Source: Lota lota
Lineage: Eukaryota; Chordata; Actinopteri; Gadiformes; Lotidae
Assembly (NCBI GenBank): GCA_026745465.1
Contig: JACYXH010000473.1
Span: 8,456,859-8,520,858 of the forward strand
DNA length: 64,000 bases
Reading direction: 5' to 3'
A program made the translations under genes and the position numbers. Below, piece after piece: positions 1-10,168 of this stretch (position 1 is the first letter of the stretch; every line of letters starts with the position of its first letter). Under the pieces are notes generated by a model. That model was not told the DNA's origin, searched no databases, and saw only the letters and a list, made by a program, of their open reading frames with translations.

Positions 1-80
1 CAGACAAGGGCGCAGGGGGTGGTGGTGGTGAAGCCGGGTTATTGTACGGTTTTGCAGACAGTGATCCATGGCCTGGTGCT

Positions 81-255
81 CCATGCTGCCATGCAGGAGA
101 TCTCTCGCTGAGTGTGTGTGGTGGTGGCTGGTTTAACCTGTGCACACTGATTGCTCAATGTGCAACAGGTGTGCAGCCTCACCCAGCTCCAGACTCCAAT
201 CAGTCTGACTCGGGCCAGGTGAGGCTGCTTAAACCAGCCACCATCCACACACGCA
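81..255 (-). repeat. Dispersed ~180-bp repeat, copy A (inverted relative to copy B)
   Basis: This stretch is repeated in reverse orientation at about 34,199-34,379 with most bases conserved. The ends of the unit are themselves roughly inverted: a GGCTGGTTTAACC-type stretch near one end and an AAACCAGCCA stretch near the other. Small open frames run through it on both strands but differ between the copies, so it is not treated as coding. The family is not recognised; it could be a small foldback or MITE-like element. Confidence 0.6.
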
Positions 256-656
256 TTGAATTGCAAGTAAATTAACCAGTGCTATAATAACAGCAAATAC
301 AGTAATTATCATTGAATAATGAATTATACGTATTGCCATGGAAACACAATGTATAACACATGCTGTAGGTAGCAGGGAACAAGCTGTGGAGATGATAAAA
401 AATGAAAGCAAATGAAGTGTTGTAAGAGCGGAGCTCTCCAGAGCAGCGCGGCTGCCATTAGTAAGTTAGAGACGAAGGGAGAGATGATCATTTGAATGGT
501 CCCCATCATTTTCATCTTGGCTGGGGTTCACACTGACAGAATACTCTGACAGTAAAGCAGAACGGGCTACAGTAGGACCCCGATGCCAGCTGTGGTTTAT
601 CATAATGTCCGAGAGTCTCTCACATTTCATCTGTGGTTTGATGGCATCACTTTCAG

Positions 657-2160
657 ACAATGCAGCGGAGAAGGACAAGGTGAAGCAGGCCAGCGATTGC
701 TGTAGGAAGATCCTGAGTCACGTCAACCAGGTCGTGAAGGAATCTGAGGACAAACGGGTACGGCCCCTCACTCAACGCTTTCCCTTCATCCATCACTCTC
801 CCTCTTTCTTTGTCCTGGACTTGTTCTGGTCCTATCCCTGACAGCCTCTGTTTGGTTGTGACAGGACCCTCCCTCCTGCAGTGTGCTTACTAACCACTTG
901 TTTCCCTGCAGAGGCTGGAGGACTACCAGAGACGACTGGACCTCTCCTCTCTGAAGCAGACCGACAACCCCATGATCCTGGAGCTGAAGGTGAGTCCCAT
1001 GCTAGAGGGAAGGCCATGCTTGGTCTCGGGAGGGGAGGGAGGGGGGGGGGGGGGGGGGGGTGAAGTGGGCTCACTTGGTATGGGTTGCTGACTGTGTCTG
1101 CTGAAGTTTTGGCCTTGTGTGTTTTTCTTGTTTCTTTTGACCAGAACCTGGATCTCACCAAGAGAACAATGGTGCACGAGGGACCGCTGTCATGGAAAGT
1201 GAACAAAGACAAGACTATTGGTATGTTGCTCATCATGGCTATCATCACGCTGGCATTTCAAAATGAGCATCCGTCTGGCTTTGGCTGGGCAGTCTTACGA
1301 TGTAAAAATAAATCTTCAAAACAATCAGAGGGACCCTCATTGACGCTCACGCCATCTTCGGTTCAAAGTAAAGCAGAAACATTCAAATGGTAGAAAAGCC
1401 TTCTGTGCATATTTCGGATGAAAACTGTTTTAAATGCTCCATCGATTTCACGTCCCTCTGGCGCCCCCGTTGGTTTCTTTTATGAATTGGACGGTGGCGC
1501 TTCTTGTTCATCATGAGCTGAAACTCTCCCTCCCTCCTCCTGATTGGTCGTAGCATCAAGGACAGACAGAGAGAAACAGAAAGCGTTATGTAACCCACAG
1601 GCCTAATCTGACTAATACATGATGAACTATTAGGTGATGCAGTAACCTTGTTTCCCCATCAGAGCTGTGCGCGCTCCTGTTGGAGGACATGTTGGTGCTG
1701 CTGCACAAACATGTCAACTGTACCACTCAGCGTCTGACCCTGAAGTGCCACAGTCCCACCGGCCCAGCGCAGACACCAGGCCCGTCTTCAGTCCACCCGT
1801 CATCAAACTCAACACGGTGCTGGTGCGCGCCGTGGCCACAGGTCAGCACGGATACCGTGTTCACGCTCGCTCGTCATCCTGGCCACTAACACAGAACACC
1901 TCCTGTGCGCGGTCAGCTCTGAACTCATCGCTTTGTCCTATCTCCCCCACCCCCACCGTCAAGACGAACAGTCCTTCTTCCGTCCTCTCCGTCCGTCCGA
2001 CAACGGGGCCCGAATGTACGAGCTCATGGCCCCACCCTCTGGGAGCAGCAGACGTGAGTGTTCTCTCTTCCACCGTTCACAAGGCTTCAGGGCCGCTTGT
2101 TCTGGTTAACCCAGCACCTTCTCCTCCCTCCACCAGGTGGCGAAGTCTGATCACACCCTA
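657..2160 (+). CDS. arhgef12: ARHGEF12 (LARG)-like Rho guanine nucleotide exchange factor, 3' DH and PH exons (partial)
   Basis: RGS-RhoGEFs couple G-alpha-12/13 signalling to RhoA; the DH domain catalyses GDP/GTP exchange and the PH domain assists. Exons by splice sites and phase: 657-757 (end of DH; CCRKILSHVNQVV), 912-989 (RLEDYQRRLD), 1145-1220 (NLDLTKRTMVHEGPL), 1663-1841 (PH strands, LLLEDMLVLL, then SPPVIKLNTVLVR), 1964-2053 (DNGARMYELM) and probably a start near 2137 (WRSLIT). Junction phases agree. Family knowledge: these motifs match ARHGEF11/12, and the exon at 4,141-4,234 favours ARHGEF12. Upstream PDZ, RGS and most DH exons would lie left of the window. Oddities: a one-base shift within 1663-1841, between the KCHSPT and SPPVIKL parts, and the last exon runs straight into a minisatellite. 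Confidence 0.8.
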
Positions 2161-3135
2161 ACCCAGAAGGTCAAAACCCACCCAGTCCCACAGGTACCAC
2201 TAACCCAAACCAGCACCGGTAGTCCACCGGTACCACCTGTCCTACCAGTCCACGTAACCCCTAAACCTAACCCAAAGTCCACCTAGGTACACCAGTCCCC
2301 GGTAACCCTAACCCAGCACCCAGTCCACCGGTACCCCTAACCCTAACCCACCGGTACCAGTACCCTAACCCAGCCTAATAACCCTAACCAGCACACGGTA
2401 CCCTAACCCTAACCCAGCACCCGCCCTAACCCTAACCCTAACCCAGCCCCACCAGTACCCTAACCCTAACCCAGCACCCAGGTACCCCCTAACCACCAAC
2501 CCAGTAAACCCCTAACCCAGCACCCAGTCCACCGGTACCCCTAACCCTAACCCAGCACCCAGTCCACACCTAACCCAGCACCAGTCCACCGGTACCCCTA
2601 AACCCTAACCCACCCAGTCCACCGGTACCCCTAACCTACCCAGTCTTACCACCGTACCCCTAACCCTAACCCAGCACCCAGTCCACCGACCCCTACCCCT
2701 AAACTAACCCTAACCAGTCCACCGGTACCCCTAACCCTACAACCCAGTCACCCACCGGTACCCTAACCCAGCACCCAGTCCACGGTACCCCTAAACCCAG
2801 CACCCAGTACCAGCAACACGGTCCCCTAACCCTAACCCAGCACCCAGTCCACCGGTACCCCTAACCCTAACCCACCACCAGTCCCCTAACCCTAACCCTA
2901 ACCCACCCAGTACCCCTAACTCAGCACCCAGTCCACCGGTACCCCTAACCCAGCACCCAGTCCACCGGTACCCCTAAACCTAACCCTAACCCAGTCCACC
3001 GGTACCCCTAACCCAGCACCCAGTCCACCGGTACCCCTAACCCTAACCCTAACCCTGTCCACCGGTACCCCTAACCCGAACCCTAGCTCTAACTCAGCAC
3101 CCAGTCCACCGGTACCCCTAACCCGAACCTTATTG
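2154..3135. repeat. Degenerate telomere-like minisatellite
   Basis: About 1 kb built from CCCTAA steps alternating with AGCACCCAGTCCACCGGTAC. The unit is roughly 35 bp, but spacing is ragged, with many one-base gains and losses. It starts immediately after the WRSLIT codons of the RhoGEF and ends near 3,135. The CCCTAA component equals the vertebrate telomere repeat, but the intervening GC-rich block shows this is an interstitial satellite. Confidence 0.85.
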
Positions 3136-3455
3136 AGAGAGAGACTAACCTAAGTAATTGGCGAACACAAACTTGGCCAGCAGTAACAAACTGCTCTGTA
3201 AGGTTTTGAAGTCCACAATGTGCAGACTGGCCACTGTAGAAACACACTTATTAAAACCCCCTTCTGAAAGTTTCATCCACTCATGCACACTCGTTTTCAT
3301 CGGTAGAATATCTAAGCTGCACTGCCCCTTGCAGCTTTGTTGTCTGTGGCGTCTACCCTCATAAGTTCTACCCTAACATAGTAGGACTAACTTATTTGGG
3401 TACATTTTCTATATTTCCCCTGCTGCTGTTTTCACGTCTTGGGTCATCCCTGCCA

Positions 3456-3457
<2 letters not shown>

Positions 3458-3496
<39 letters not shown>
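3458..3496. repeat. (TG)n microsatellite
   Basis: About 19 TG dinucleotides within non-coding sequence between RhoGEF exons. No gene is seen in 3,136-3,780 apart from this tract. Confidence 0.9.
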
Positions 3497-3501
<5 letters not shown>

Positions 3502-3782
3502 TGGCCATCTTGTCTATTAAAGCAATTCAACTCACGATAAAATCACATTACGGCTGAGATGGTACAAAAAAACAATTTGAAAACAATTCTCAATAACATT
3601 GATCTGTTTTATAGAACATATTTGCCATCGTTTAGGACTAATGAGGGTTATTAGATTAATTTGGGCTATTGTATTGCTCATATAATGACTTGTGCCCCCA
3701 GTGGAATTCAAAGGCCACATTTCCTGCAGCTCGGCATCCAGTGGCTGGCAGACGATAAGGAACGCTGCTGCATTCGTCCCTC

Positions 3783-4175
3783 CTTTGAGATGTGTTTGGG
3801 TTCCCCCAGCAGGATCCCTGGACCTGGAAGGCTAAAGCATCCTTCCCTCCTTTGTGATGTGTTTGAGTTCCCCTAGCAGGATCCCTGGACCTGGAAGGCT
3901 ACAGCATCCTTCCCTCCTTTGTGATGTGTTTGAGTTCCCCCAGCAGGATCCCTGGTCCTGGAAGGCTAAAGCATACTTCCCTCCTTTGTGATGTGTTTGG
4001 GTTCCCCAGCAGGATCCCTGGTCCTGGAAGGCTAAAGCATCCTTCCCTCCTTTGTGATGTGTTTGGGTTCTCCCAGCAGGATCCCTGGTCCTGGAAGGCT
4101 AAAGCATCCTTCCCTCCTTTGTGATGTGTTTGGGTTCTCCCAGCAGGATCCCTGGTCCTGGAAGGCTACAGCGGG
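3783..4175 (+). repeat. 67-bp minisatellite made from a 3' splice site and exon start, six copies
   Basis: GGATCCCTGG recurs at 3812, 3879, 3946, 4012, 4079 and 4146, a 66-67 bp period. Each unit carries a pyrimidine-rich stretch, a CAG acceptor and the first eight codons of the following RhoGEF exon (Gly-Ser-Leu-x-Leu-Glu-Gly-). In copies 1, 3, 4 and 5 the eighth codon is the stop TAA; copies 2 and 6 read TAC, and only copy 6 continues into the rest of the exon. The array is thus a tandem duplication of an intron-exon boundary. Confidence 0.85.
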
Positions 4176-4234
4176 TCAGGAGAGAGCAGCACTGATGATG
4201 ACGACGTAGCAGGGAGCTCAGGCATCACCCTGAG
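4141..4234 (+). CDS. arhgef12: ARHGEF12-like exon, C-terminal acidic segment
   Basis: Open frame from the acceptor CAG near 4143-4145 to a GT at 4235. It encodes a Leu-rich start followed by GYSGSGESSTDDDD. In mammalian ARHGEF12 a comparable LILDGY / ESSTDEE sequence lies in the C-terminal region after the PH domain, which is why ARHGEF12 is preferred to ARHGEF11. Same strand and downstream of the PH exons. No further exon is confidently seen, so the gene end is missing or unrecognisable. The exon is the last member of the 67-bp array. Confidence 0.65.
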
Positions 4235-4235
4235 G

Positions 4236-4301
4236 TTCTCTCTCACTCTCACTCACTCTCACACTCACACTCACACTCACACTCACACACACACACACAC
4301 A
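4236..4301. repeat. (CTCACT)n / (CA)n microsatellite
   Basis: Compound simple repeat directly after the 4,141-4,234 exon donor, changing from CTCACT steps to ACACACAC. Confidence 0.85.
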
Positions 4302-4489
4302 TAATGACATTTTATTGTTTCTGTCCATAGGAGGTTGAAGCCAAATATAATAATTGAATACGGCAAAGGTCAGAGGGACCTGCGCCAGACATGGATGGAA
4401 ACAAAGGTAACTCATTTTGTGTCTTTGTCAACAACAAAAAGGTCTTGAAGAAATGCGTCCATGCCTGATTGCAGCTCTCCGCTCTCCTT

Positions 4490-7115
4490 CCCCAGATAAG
4501 AGACAGGGTCCCCCCCGTCCCCCCCCCACGGGGCCCCTGGCTCCGGTCCCAAAGAGGAAGTGTTGACTCCTGTGTCTTGATGGACTACCTGGACGACCCC
4601 CATAAGCTTGACCTCTCACTGCTAAGTTCCCCCCCCACCCCATGGTTGCCACAGAAACAAGAGACTGAGCATGAGCAGACACAGTTCAAGGGTTGAGCTG
4701 TGAATATATTTAGAGAGAGAAAGCCCAGAGTTGCACTGGTTAATGTGTTTCAACTCTAGAATCGTGCTTTAAAGACTAGAATTTTCCTTATCATTTCTAG
4801 GGTTGGTGTTAACCAGAATGTCGAGTCCACAGGGCTCCGATCTGGTCCGATTATCTACACCCCCCTCCTCTCCTTCACGCCGTCTCTCAGTAGCACCTAA
4901 AGTGGTGCCACCGCCCAAGTAGACGTTCCTGACGTCCTGCTCCTTCGTCTCGCAGCGGAGTCCCACGGCTGCTGCCATGGTTATCTATCCTCTCTCTCTC
5001 TCTCCTCTCTGCTCCGTGTCAGCTGATCCCCCTCCTCACCGGGAGAGCACCCAGAAGACAACGGGTGCCTTGGCTTCAGACCGGGTGCTCGCCTCTCTCT
5101 CCTCACCGGGAGAGCACCCAGAAGACGCCGGGTGCCTCTCTGTGCGACCGCTGGCTGTTGAAGGCCAAGCCTGGTGTTCCACTAATAATGTCACAAGGTT
5201 CAACACATGCACTGATCAAGTTCACCTTGGGAAATGATGTAACCCACTTTGCTCCATAAATGATTTTGTTTACCAAAGCTGATTAAAGTGTTAGAGTATG
5301 ATGGTTGGATTAATACTGATGAATATGCTGACCAGCAGAGTGGACTTTTGTCAAAAGGTTTCAGGACAAACAATTGAAACCTACGGCTTCCGAGGCAAAG
5401 GCTGTTTCTGCCATTGATGAGACTGACATAAAAAACATGGTCAGCTGCCTTCTAAGCTTAAAACAATACACCACTTACACATTCTGTGGCTCAAGTGTTC
5501 CCTTCATTAACGATTTTATTTTATAAGGAGTCAAATGTATTTGCGCTGCTGCTTTTATTAAAATTTTCTGCACTCCTCTTGCTCTTCTGATTTCTTGTTG
5601 AATATCGGGTACCATAAATCCTTGAAGTCTCAGGTTGTGTAGCATCAAGTCACAATCATCGCTAGACATTTGGAGCAACCCGTTGGCAAACAGAGCTGGG
5701 CTAAAAAGATGACGAACTCAACGAGTGCTCATCTTTTTTTGTCGACCAGTAGGTGGGAAACATTTTCCATTTAACAGCCACCTACAACGAGACCCCCCCC
5801 CCCCCCCGAAACCCTGAAAGTGGCATTAGTGGTTTATCCACAAGTTCTTCTGAGGCAACATACAGATTTTCCAAAACACTTTGACAAACTCTTAATTCAA
5901 TAATAAATGATTGTGTGGAATCAATTATAAACGTTAATATCACCAGTGTGTTGTGTATTGAGTCAGAAGGCACACATGGCAGTTTTCTGTGTTTTTGAAT
6001 GGTTTTCAATTTCCTTTATAAGTAAAATCTCTCTCTCCAGAGTGTAACTGTATCTCTCTGACTGAATTTTACTATCAATCAAGGTTTACAGGGTGGAACA
6101 TTGTATAGTAATATGGCAAAGAAGATATTGATAAAAAGGATACTCTATAGCCAATCCAAAGAAAAGGTTAGAACAACGATCACACATATTGCTTACTTGT
6201 GGTGTGGAGCCGTATCAGTTGCAGGGGAGAAAGGGACAAAATCCCTTTCTGAAACATGGCAGAAAACGTTCTATTAATTTATTCTGTCCATAATTCTTCT
6301 GTGAGCACGCAGCTGTAAGCCTTCATATCTTCTTAGGCCTATGGGAGGAACCCTCTCTTCAGAGAGTGGGCGGTCAAGGCTGGCTTCTGGTGAGAATGCG
6401 GGTCTGATAGAAGATTTTGAGAAGAAACACTCTTCTCCTAATTTCGAAATTCTTTCCAAGTCTTTTTAGTCTTTTCTTCTCCTCCGAAGTTTAGGTGGAC
6501 GTCCTTCATGGAGCCCCCGTGGCTAGGATTCCTCGCTATTCCTACCTTGGGTAGGCCTTTTTATAGAGTAAGATTTGGCCTTGACCATTTCCACGCCCTT
6601 TATGAATTATTCATTTTGCTGACATCACCTATTCTACGGTCCATTTTGTCCTCACATGAACCCTAGCTGGTGTTCTTCTGCTGATATCAGCTATTCTACT
6701 AGCTGATGTTTTTGGTGATTTTATAGGTACTTTTTAAACCCATATAAGGCCAGGCTGGCCACCCCAAGTAAGACAATCAAACTGCGTCAAACAATACATC
6801 ACTTATGCCACAACACATAAAAAGATGAATAATTCCCCCAGACCTGTAAGTCACACCAGACCTGGATGGTGAGACCATGAACCCTTAGCTAACAGTGGTA
6901 TCCTATCCCTAGACATGGTACAATATACACGTCAACAGGGCTTACTGACATCATATGCAGTACACGTACTTTTTGTATCATAAAGTGTTTTCTTCAATGA
7001 TAGTTTACCATTATTGATTAACATAACTGTAAGTCAATCAATGACCAGTGTATTCCTTTAAGTGCTTATAGTTGTATAATAAAACAGTGCTATAGGAAAT
7101 GCATGGAGTATGATA
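4490..7115. other. Stretch without an assignable gene
   Basis: Two pieces look possibly exonic on the + strand: about 4,496-4,672 after a CCCCAG (reading ...MDYLDDPHKLDL) and about 4,820-4,920 (reading STPPSSPSRRLSV). Neither could be tied to a known protein and the phases were not resolved. A short minus-strand frame at 5,475-5,678 is also unassigned. A direct repeat of about 32 bp (CTCACCGGGAGAGCACCCAG) occurs near 5,034 and 5,100. The remainder is AT-rich non-coding sequence with a poly-C run near 5,790. Confidence 0.3.
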
Positions 7116-7116
7116 T

Positions 7117-7706
7117 ACAGTATCTCACAAAAGTGAGTACACCCCTCACAGTTTTGTAAATATTCGAGTATATATTTTCATGTGACAACCCTGAAGAAAT
7201 GACACTTTGCTACAATATAAAGTAGTGAGTGTACAGCTTGTATAAGTGTAAATTTGCTGTCCCCTCAAAATAACTCAACACACAGCCATTAATGTCTAAA
7301 CCACTGGCAACAAAAGTGAGTACACCCCTAAGTGAAAATGTCCAAGTTGGGCCCAATTAGCCATTTTCCCTCCCCGGTGTCATGTGACTCATTCGTGTTA
7401 CAAGGTCTCAGGTGTGAATGGGGAGCAGGTGTGTTAAATTTGGTGTCATCGCTCTCACACTCCCTCATACTGGTCACTGGAAGTTCAACATGGCACCTCA
7501 TGGCAAAAAACTCTCTGAGGATCTGAAAAAAAGAATTGTTGCTCTACATAAAGATGGCCTTGTCTATAAGAAGATTGCCAAGACCCTGAAACTGAGCTGC
7601 AGCACGGTGGCCAAGACCATACAGCGGTTTAACAGGACAGGTTCCACTCAGAACAGGCCTCACCATGGTCGACCAAAGAAGTTGAGTGCACGTGCTCAGC
7701 TTTCAG
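7117..7706 (+). mobile_element. Tc1/mariner transposon, 5' half only
   Basis: Begins with the fish Tc1 terminal sequence ACAGTATCTCACAAAAGTGA, repeated internally near 7,311 as AACAAAAGTGAGTACACCCC. Then comes the untranslated leader and the start of a transposase gene. The sequence stops being transposon-like near 7,706 and no 3' inverted terminal repeat is found, so this is a 5' fragment. Confidence 0.9.
7490..7706 (+). pseudogene. Tc1 transposase, N-terminal DNA-binding fragment
   Basis: Starts MAPHGKKLSEDLKKR and continues through the paired-like helix-turn-helix (IAKTLKLSCSTVAKTIQRF) to the GRPKKLSARAQ linker with its AT-hook-like GRP. That is about 70 residues of a protein usually near 340. 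The second helix-turn-helix and the whole DDE catalytic domain are absent, so it cannot transpose. There is no in-frame stop in the retained part. Confidence 0.9.
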
Positions 7707-7865
7707 TCAATTATTATATTGTTTATTATTATTACATGTATTATACACATTATAATATACTTGTTATTTCTGCTGAAATGAGTCACAGAGCTAACAAATA
7801 AAATGCAACTGGGGAGGAATATACTTCCTCAAATTGCTTTTATAGACAATGCTGGTAAACACGAA

Positions 7866-7985
7866 CAACTGAACTCAGAACACGCTGCTGCCCCCTGCTG
7901 GCAAGGAGGGGCACAAGGATGACACAAACAACAATTGAACTCAGAACAAGATGCTGCCCCCTGCTGGCAAGGAGGGGCACAACGA
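7866..7985. repeat. Two-copy direct repeat of about 60 bp
   Basis: AACTGAACTCAGAACA followed by GCTGCCCCCTGCTGGCAAGG occurs twice, starting near 7,866 and 7,932. Non-coding. Confidence 0.75.
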
Positions 7986-8070
7986 TGAGACTCCAAATCC
8001 CCATCCCAGCTTTTGATCCTAAACTGAAGGCGCTTTCTGCTGACCTCTGAACCAACCAGTCCTGGTGAAA

Positions 8071-8143
8071 TCAGGGTGAATCCAGCTCTCGTATGAGCGT
8101 GGACACCTGCTTCTCCATGTGATGGACGTCTCCAGAAAGGCGT
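8071..8143 (-). CDS. Possible terminal exon of the coiled-coil gene
   Basis: Read on the minus strand, a CCCCCAG acceptor ends at 8144 and is followed by an open frame ending in TGA at 8071-8073. The peptide (HHMEKQVSTLIRELDSP at its end) has heptad-like spacing of Leu, Val and Met, matching the coiled-coil exons at 10,169-11,098 on the same strand. Its entry phase (one base) does not fit the phase-0 donor at 10,169, so at least one exon between them would have to be missing or unrecognised, possibly lost in the arrays at 8.35-10.12 kb. Confidence 0.35.
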
Positions 8144-8346
8144 CTGGGGGCACAAGGGGACATCAGACGTGCGTGAATGCCCAACCACATTCAATAATAC
8201 AACTTTTACTTTGAGATACAGGGAAAACGTGGTCCCTTTCCATAGCTGATGAATACAAACAATAAAAGACAGTTTAGTTTGGTTCGTTTTATACACACGT
8301 TGGTCAATGTAGATTGTGTTGATTGGTTTTTCATCTAAATCTTGGA

Positions 8347-8872
8347 GTCACTTTATCACATGTATGTTAAAGCAGAGTACACGTGTGCTTCAGTACCTGT
8401 GGTAAGCCTGAGCCATACTTTATCACATGTATGTTAAAGCAGAGTACACGTGTGCTTCAGTACCTGTGGTAAGCCTGAGCCATACTTTATCACATGTATG
8501 TTAAAGCAGAGTACACGTGTGCTTCAGTACCTGTGATAAGCCTGAGCCATACTTTATCACATGTATGTTAAAGCAGAGTACACGTGTGCTTCAGTACCTG
8601 TGGTAAGCCATACTTTATCACATGTATGTTAAAGCAGAGTACACGTGTGCTTCAGTACCTGTGGTAAGCCTGAGCCATACTTTATCACATGTATGTTAAA
8701 GCAGAGTACACGTGTGCTTCAGTACCTGTGGTAAGCCTGAGCCATACTTTATCACATGTATGTTAAAGCAGAGTACACGTGTGCTTCAGTACCTGTGGTA
8801 AGCCTGAGCCATACTTTATCACATGTATGTTAAAGCAGAGTACACGTGTGCTTCAGTACCTGTGGTAAGCCT
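8347..8872. repeat. 67-bp minisatellite, eight copies
   Basis: CACATGTATGTTAAAGCAGA recurs at 8357, 8424, 8491, 8557, 8619, 8686, 8753 and 8820. One copy lacks about six bases, giving a 62-bp step. The copies are nearly identical, which points to recent expansion. The period matches the 3.8-4.2 kb array but the sequence does not. Confidence 0.9.
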
Positions 8873-9073
8873 GATCCATGTTCAGTTGACAGTGAAGATA
8901 TCTCACAATGGCTTCAGACCTTCTCTTATGGACCTAGGAGACGCACAGGAGACATGGCAATGCCACACAGATGCTAAGTATCTATGGGACCAGCAAACGG
9001 CATGCAGTGTAACACAGTATACTGTATTTGTGTAGCGTGTTGTTTAGTTAAGCGTATTGTGTCTAGTGGCTAA

Positions 9074-10125
9074 TTCTTAATCACATGTATCTGTATACAC
9101 TGTCTAACCCCTACCTGCTCCTTCATCACATGTATCTGTTTACACTGTCTAACCCCTACCTGCTCCTTAATCACATGTATCTGTATACACTGTCTAACCC
9201 CTACCTGCTCCTTCATCACATGTATCTGTATACACTGTCTAACCCCTACCTGCTCCTTAATCACATGTATCTGTATTCACTGTCTAACCCCTACCTACTC
9301 CTTAATCACATGTATCTGTATACACTGTCTAACCCCTACATGCTCCTTAATCACATGTATCTGTATACACTGTCTAACCCCTACCTGCTCCTTCATCACA
9401 TGAATCTATTCACTGTCTAACCCCTACCTACTCCTTCATCACATTAATCTGTATTCACCAGCTAACCCCTACCTGCTCCTTCATCACATGAATCTGTATT
9501 CACCAGCTAACCCCTACCTGCTCCTTCATCACATGAATCTGTATTCACCAGCTAAACCCTACCTGCTCCTTCATCATATGAATCTGTATTCACCAGCTAA
9601 CCTCTACCTGCTCCTTCATCACATGAATCTGTATTCGCCAGCTAACCCCTACCTGCTCCTTAATCACATGTATCTGTATGCACTGTCTAACCCATACCTG
9701 CTCCTTCATCACATGAATCTGTATACACTGTCTAACCCCTACCTGCTCCTTCATCACATGAATCTATTCACTGTCTAACCCCTACCTGCTCCTTCATCAC
9801 ATGAATCTGTATTCACTGTCTAACCCCTACCTGCTCCTTCATCACACGAATCTGTATTCACCAGCTAACCCCTACCTGCTCCTTAATCACATGAACCTGT
9901 ATTCACTGTCTAACCCCTACCTGCTCCTTCATCACATGAATCTATTCACTGTCTAACCCTTACCTGCTCCTTCATCATATGAATCTATTCACTGTCTAAC
10001 CCCTACCTGCTCCTTCATCACATGAATCTGTATTCACTGTCTAACCCATACCTGCTCCTTCATCACACAAATCTGTATTCACTGTCTAACCCCTACCTGC
10101 TCCTTAATCCCATGTGTCTGTATTC
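9074..10125. repeat. 45-bp minisatellite derived from a SINE-like tail, about 23 copies
   Basis: The core ACCCCTACCTGCTCCTTMATC with CACATGWATCTGTAT repeats every 45 bp or slightly less. Because 45 is a multiple of three, long spurious frames open on both strands (MYLYTLSNPYLLLHH and similar). The same core occurs once in the SINE-like sequence at 38,213-38,300 (CCTGCTCCTTAATGATATGT), so the array probably grew from such an insertion. Confidence 0.85.
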
Positions 10126-10168
10126 TGCTACATAGTAGGTAGTAGTAGTGGTAGTGAAGCTGAGATAC

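Noticed and set aside
2154-3135. True chromosome end
   Set aside because: CCCTAA steps are mixed with a GC-rich block and unique sequence continues on both sides.
5475-5678. 67-codon minus-strand frame
   Set aside because: Reads like a protein piece but no family, splice sites or neighbours support it.
9070-9778. Tandem-repeat protein (LSNPYLLLHHMYLYT)n
   Set aside because: 45-bp satellite derived from a SINE-like repeat; both strands are open for the same reason.
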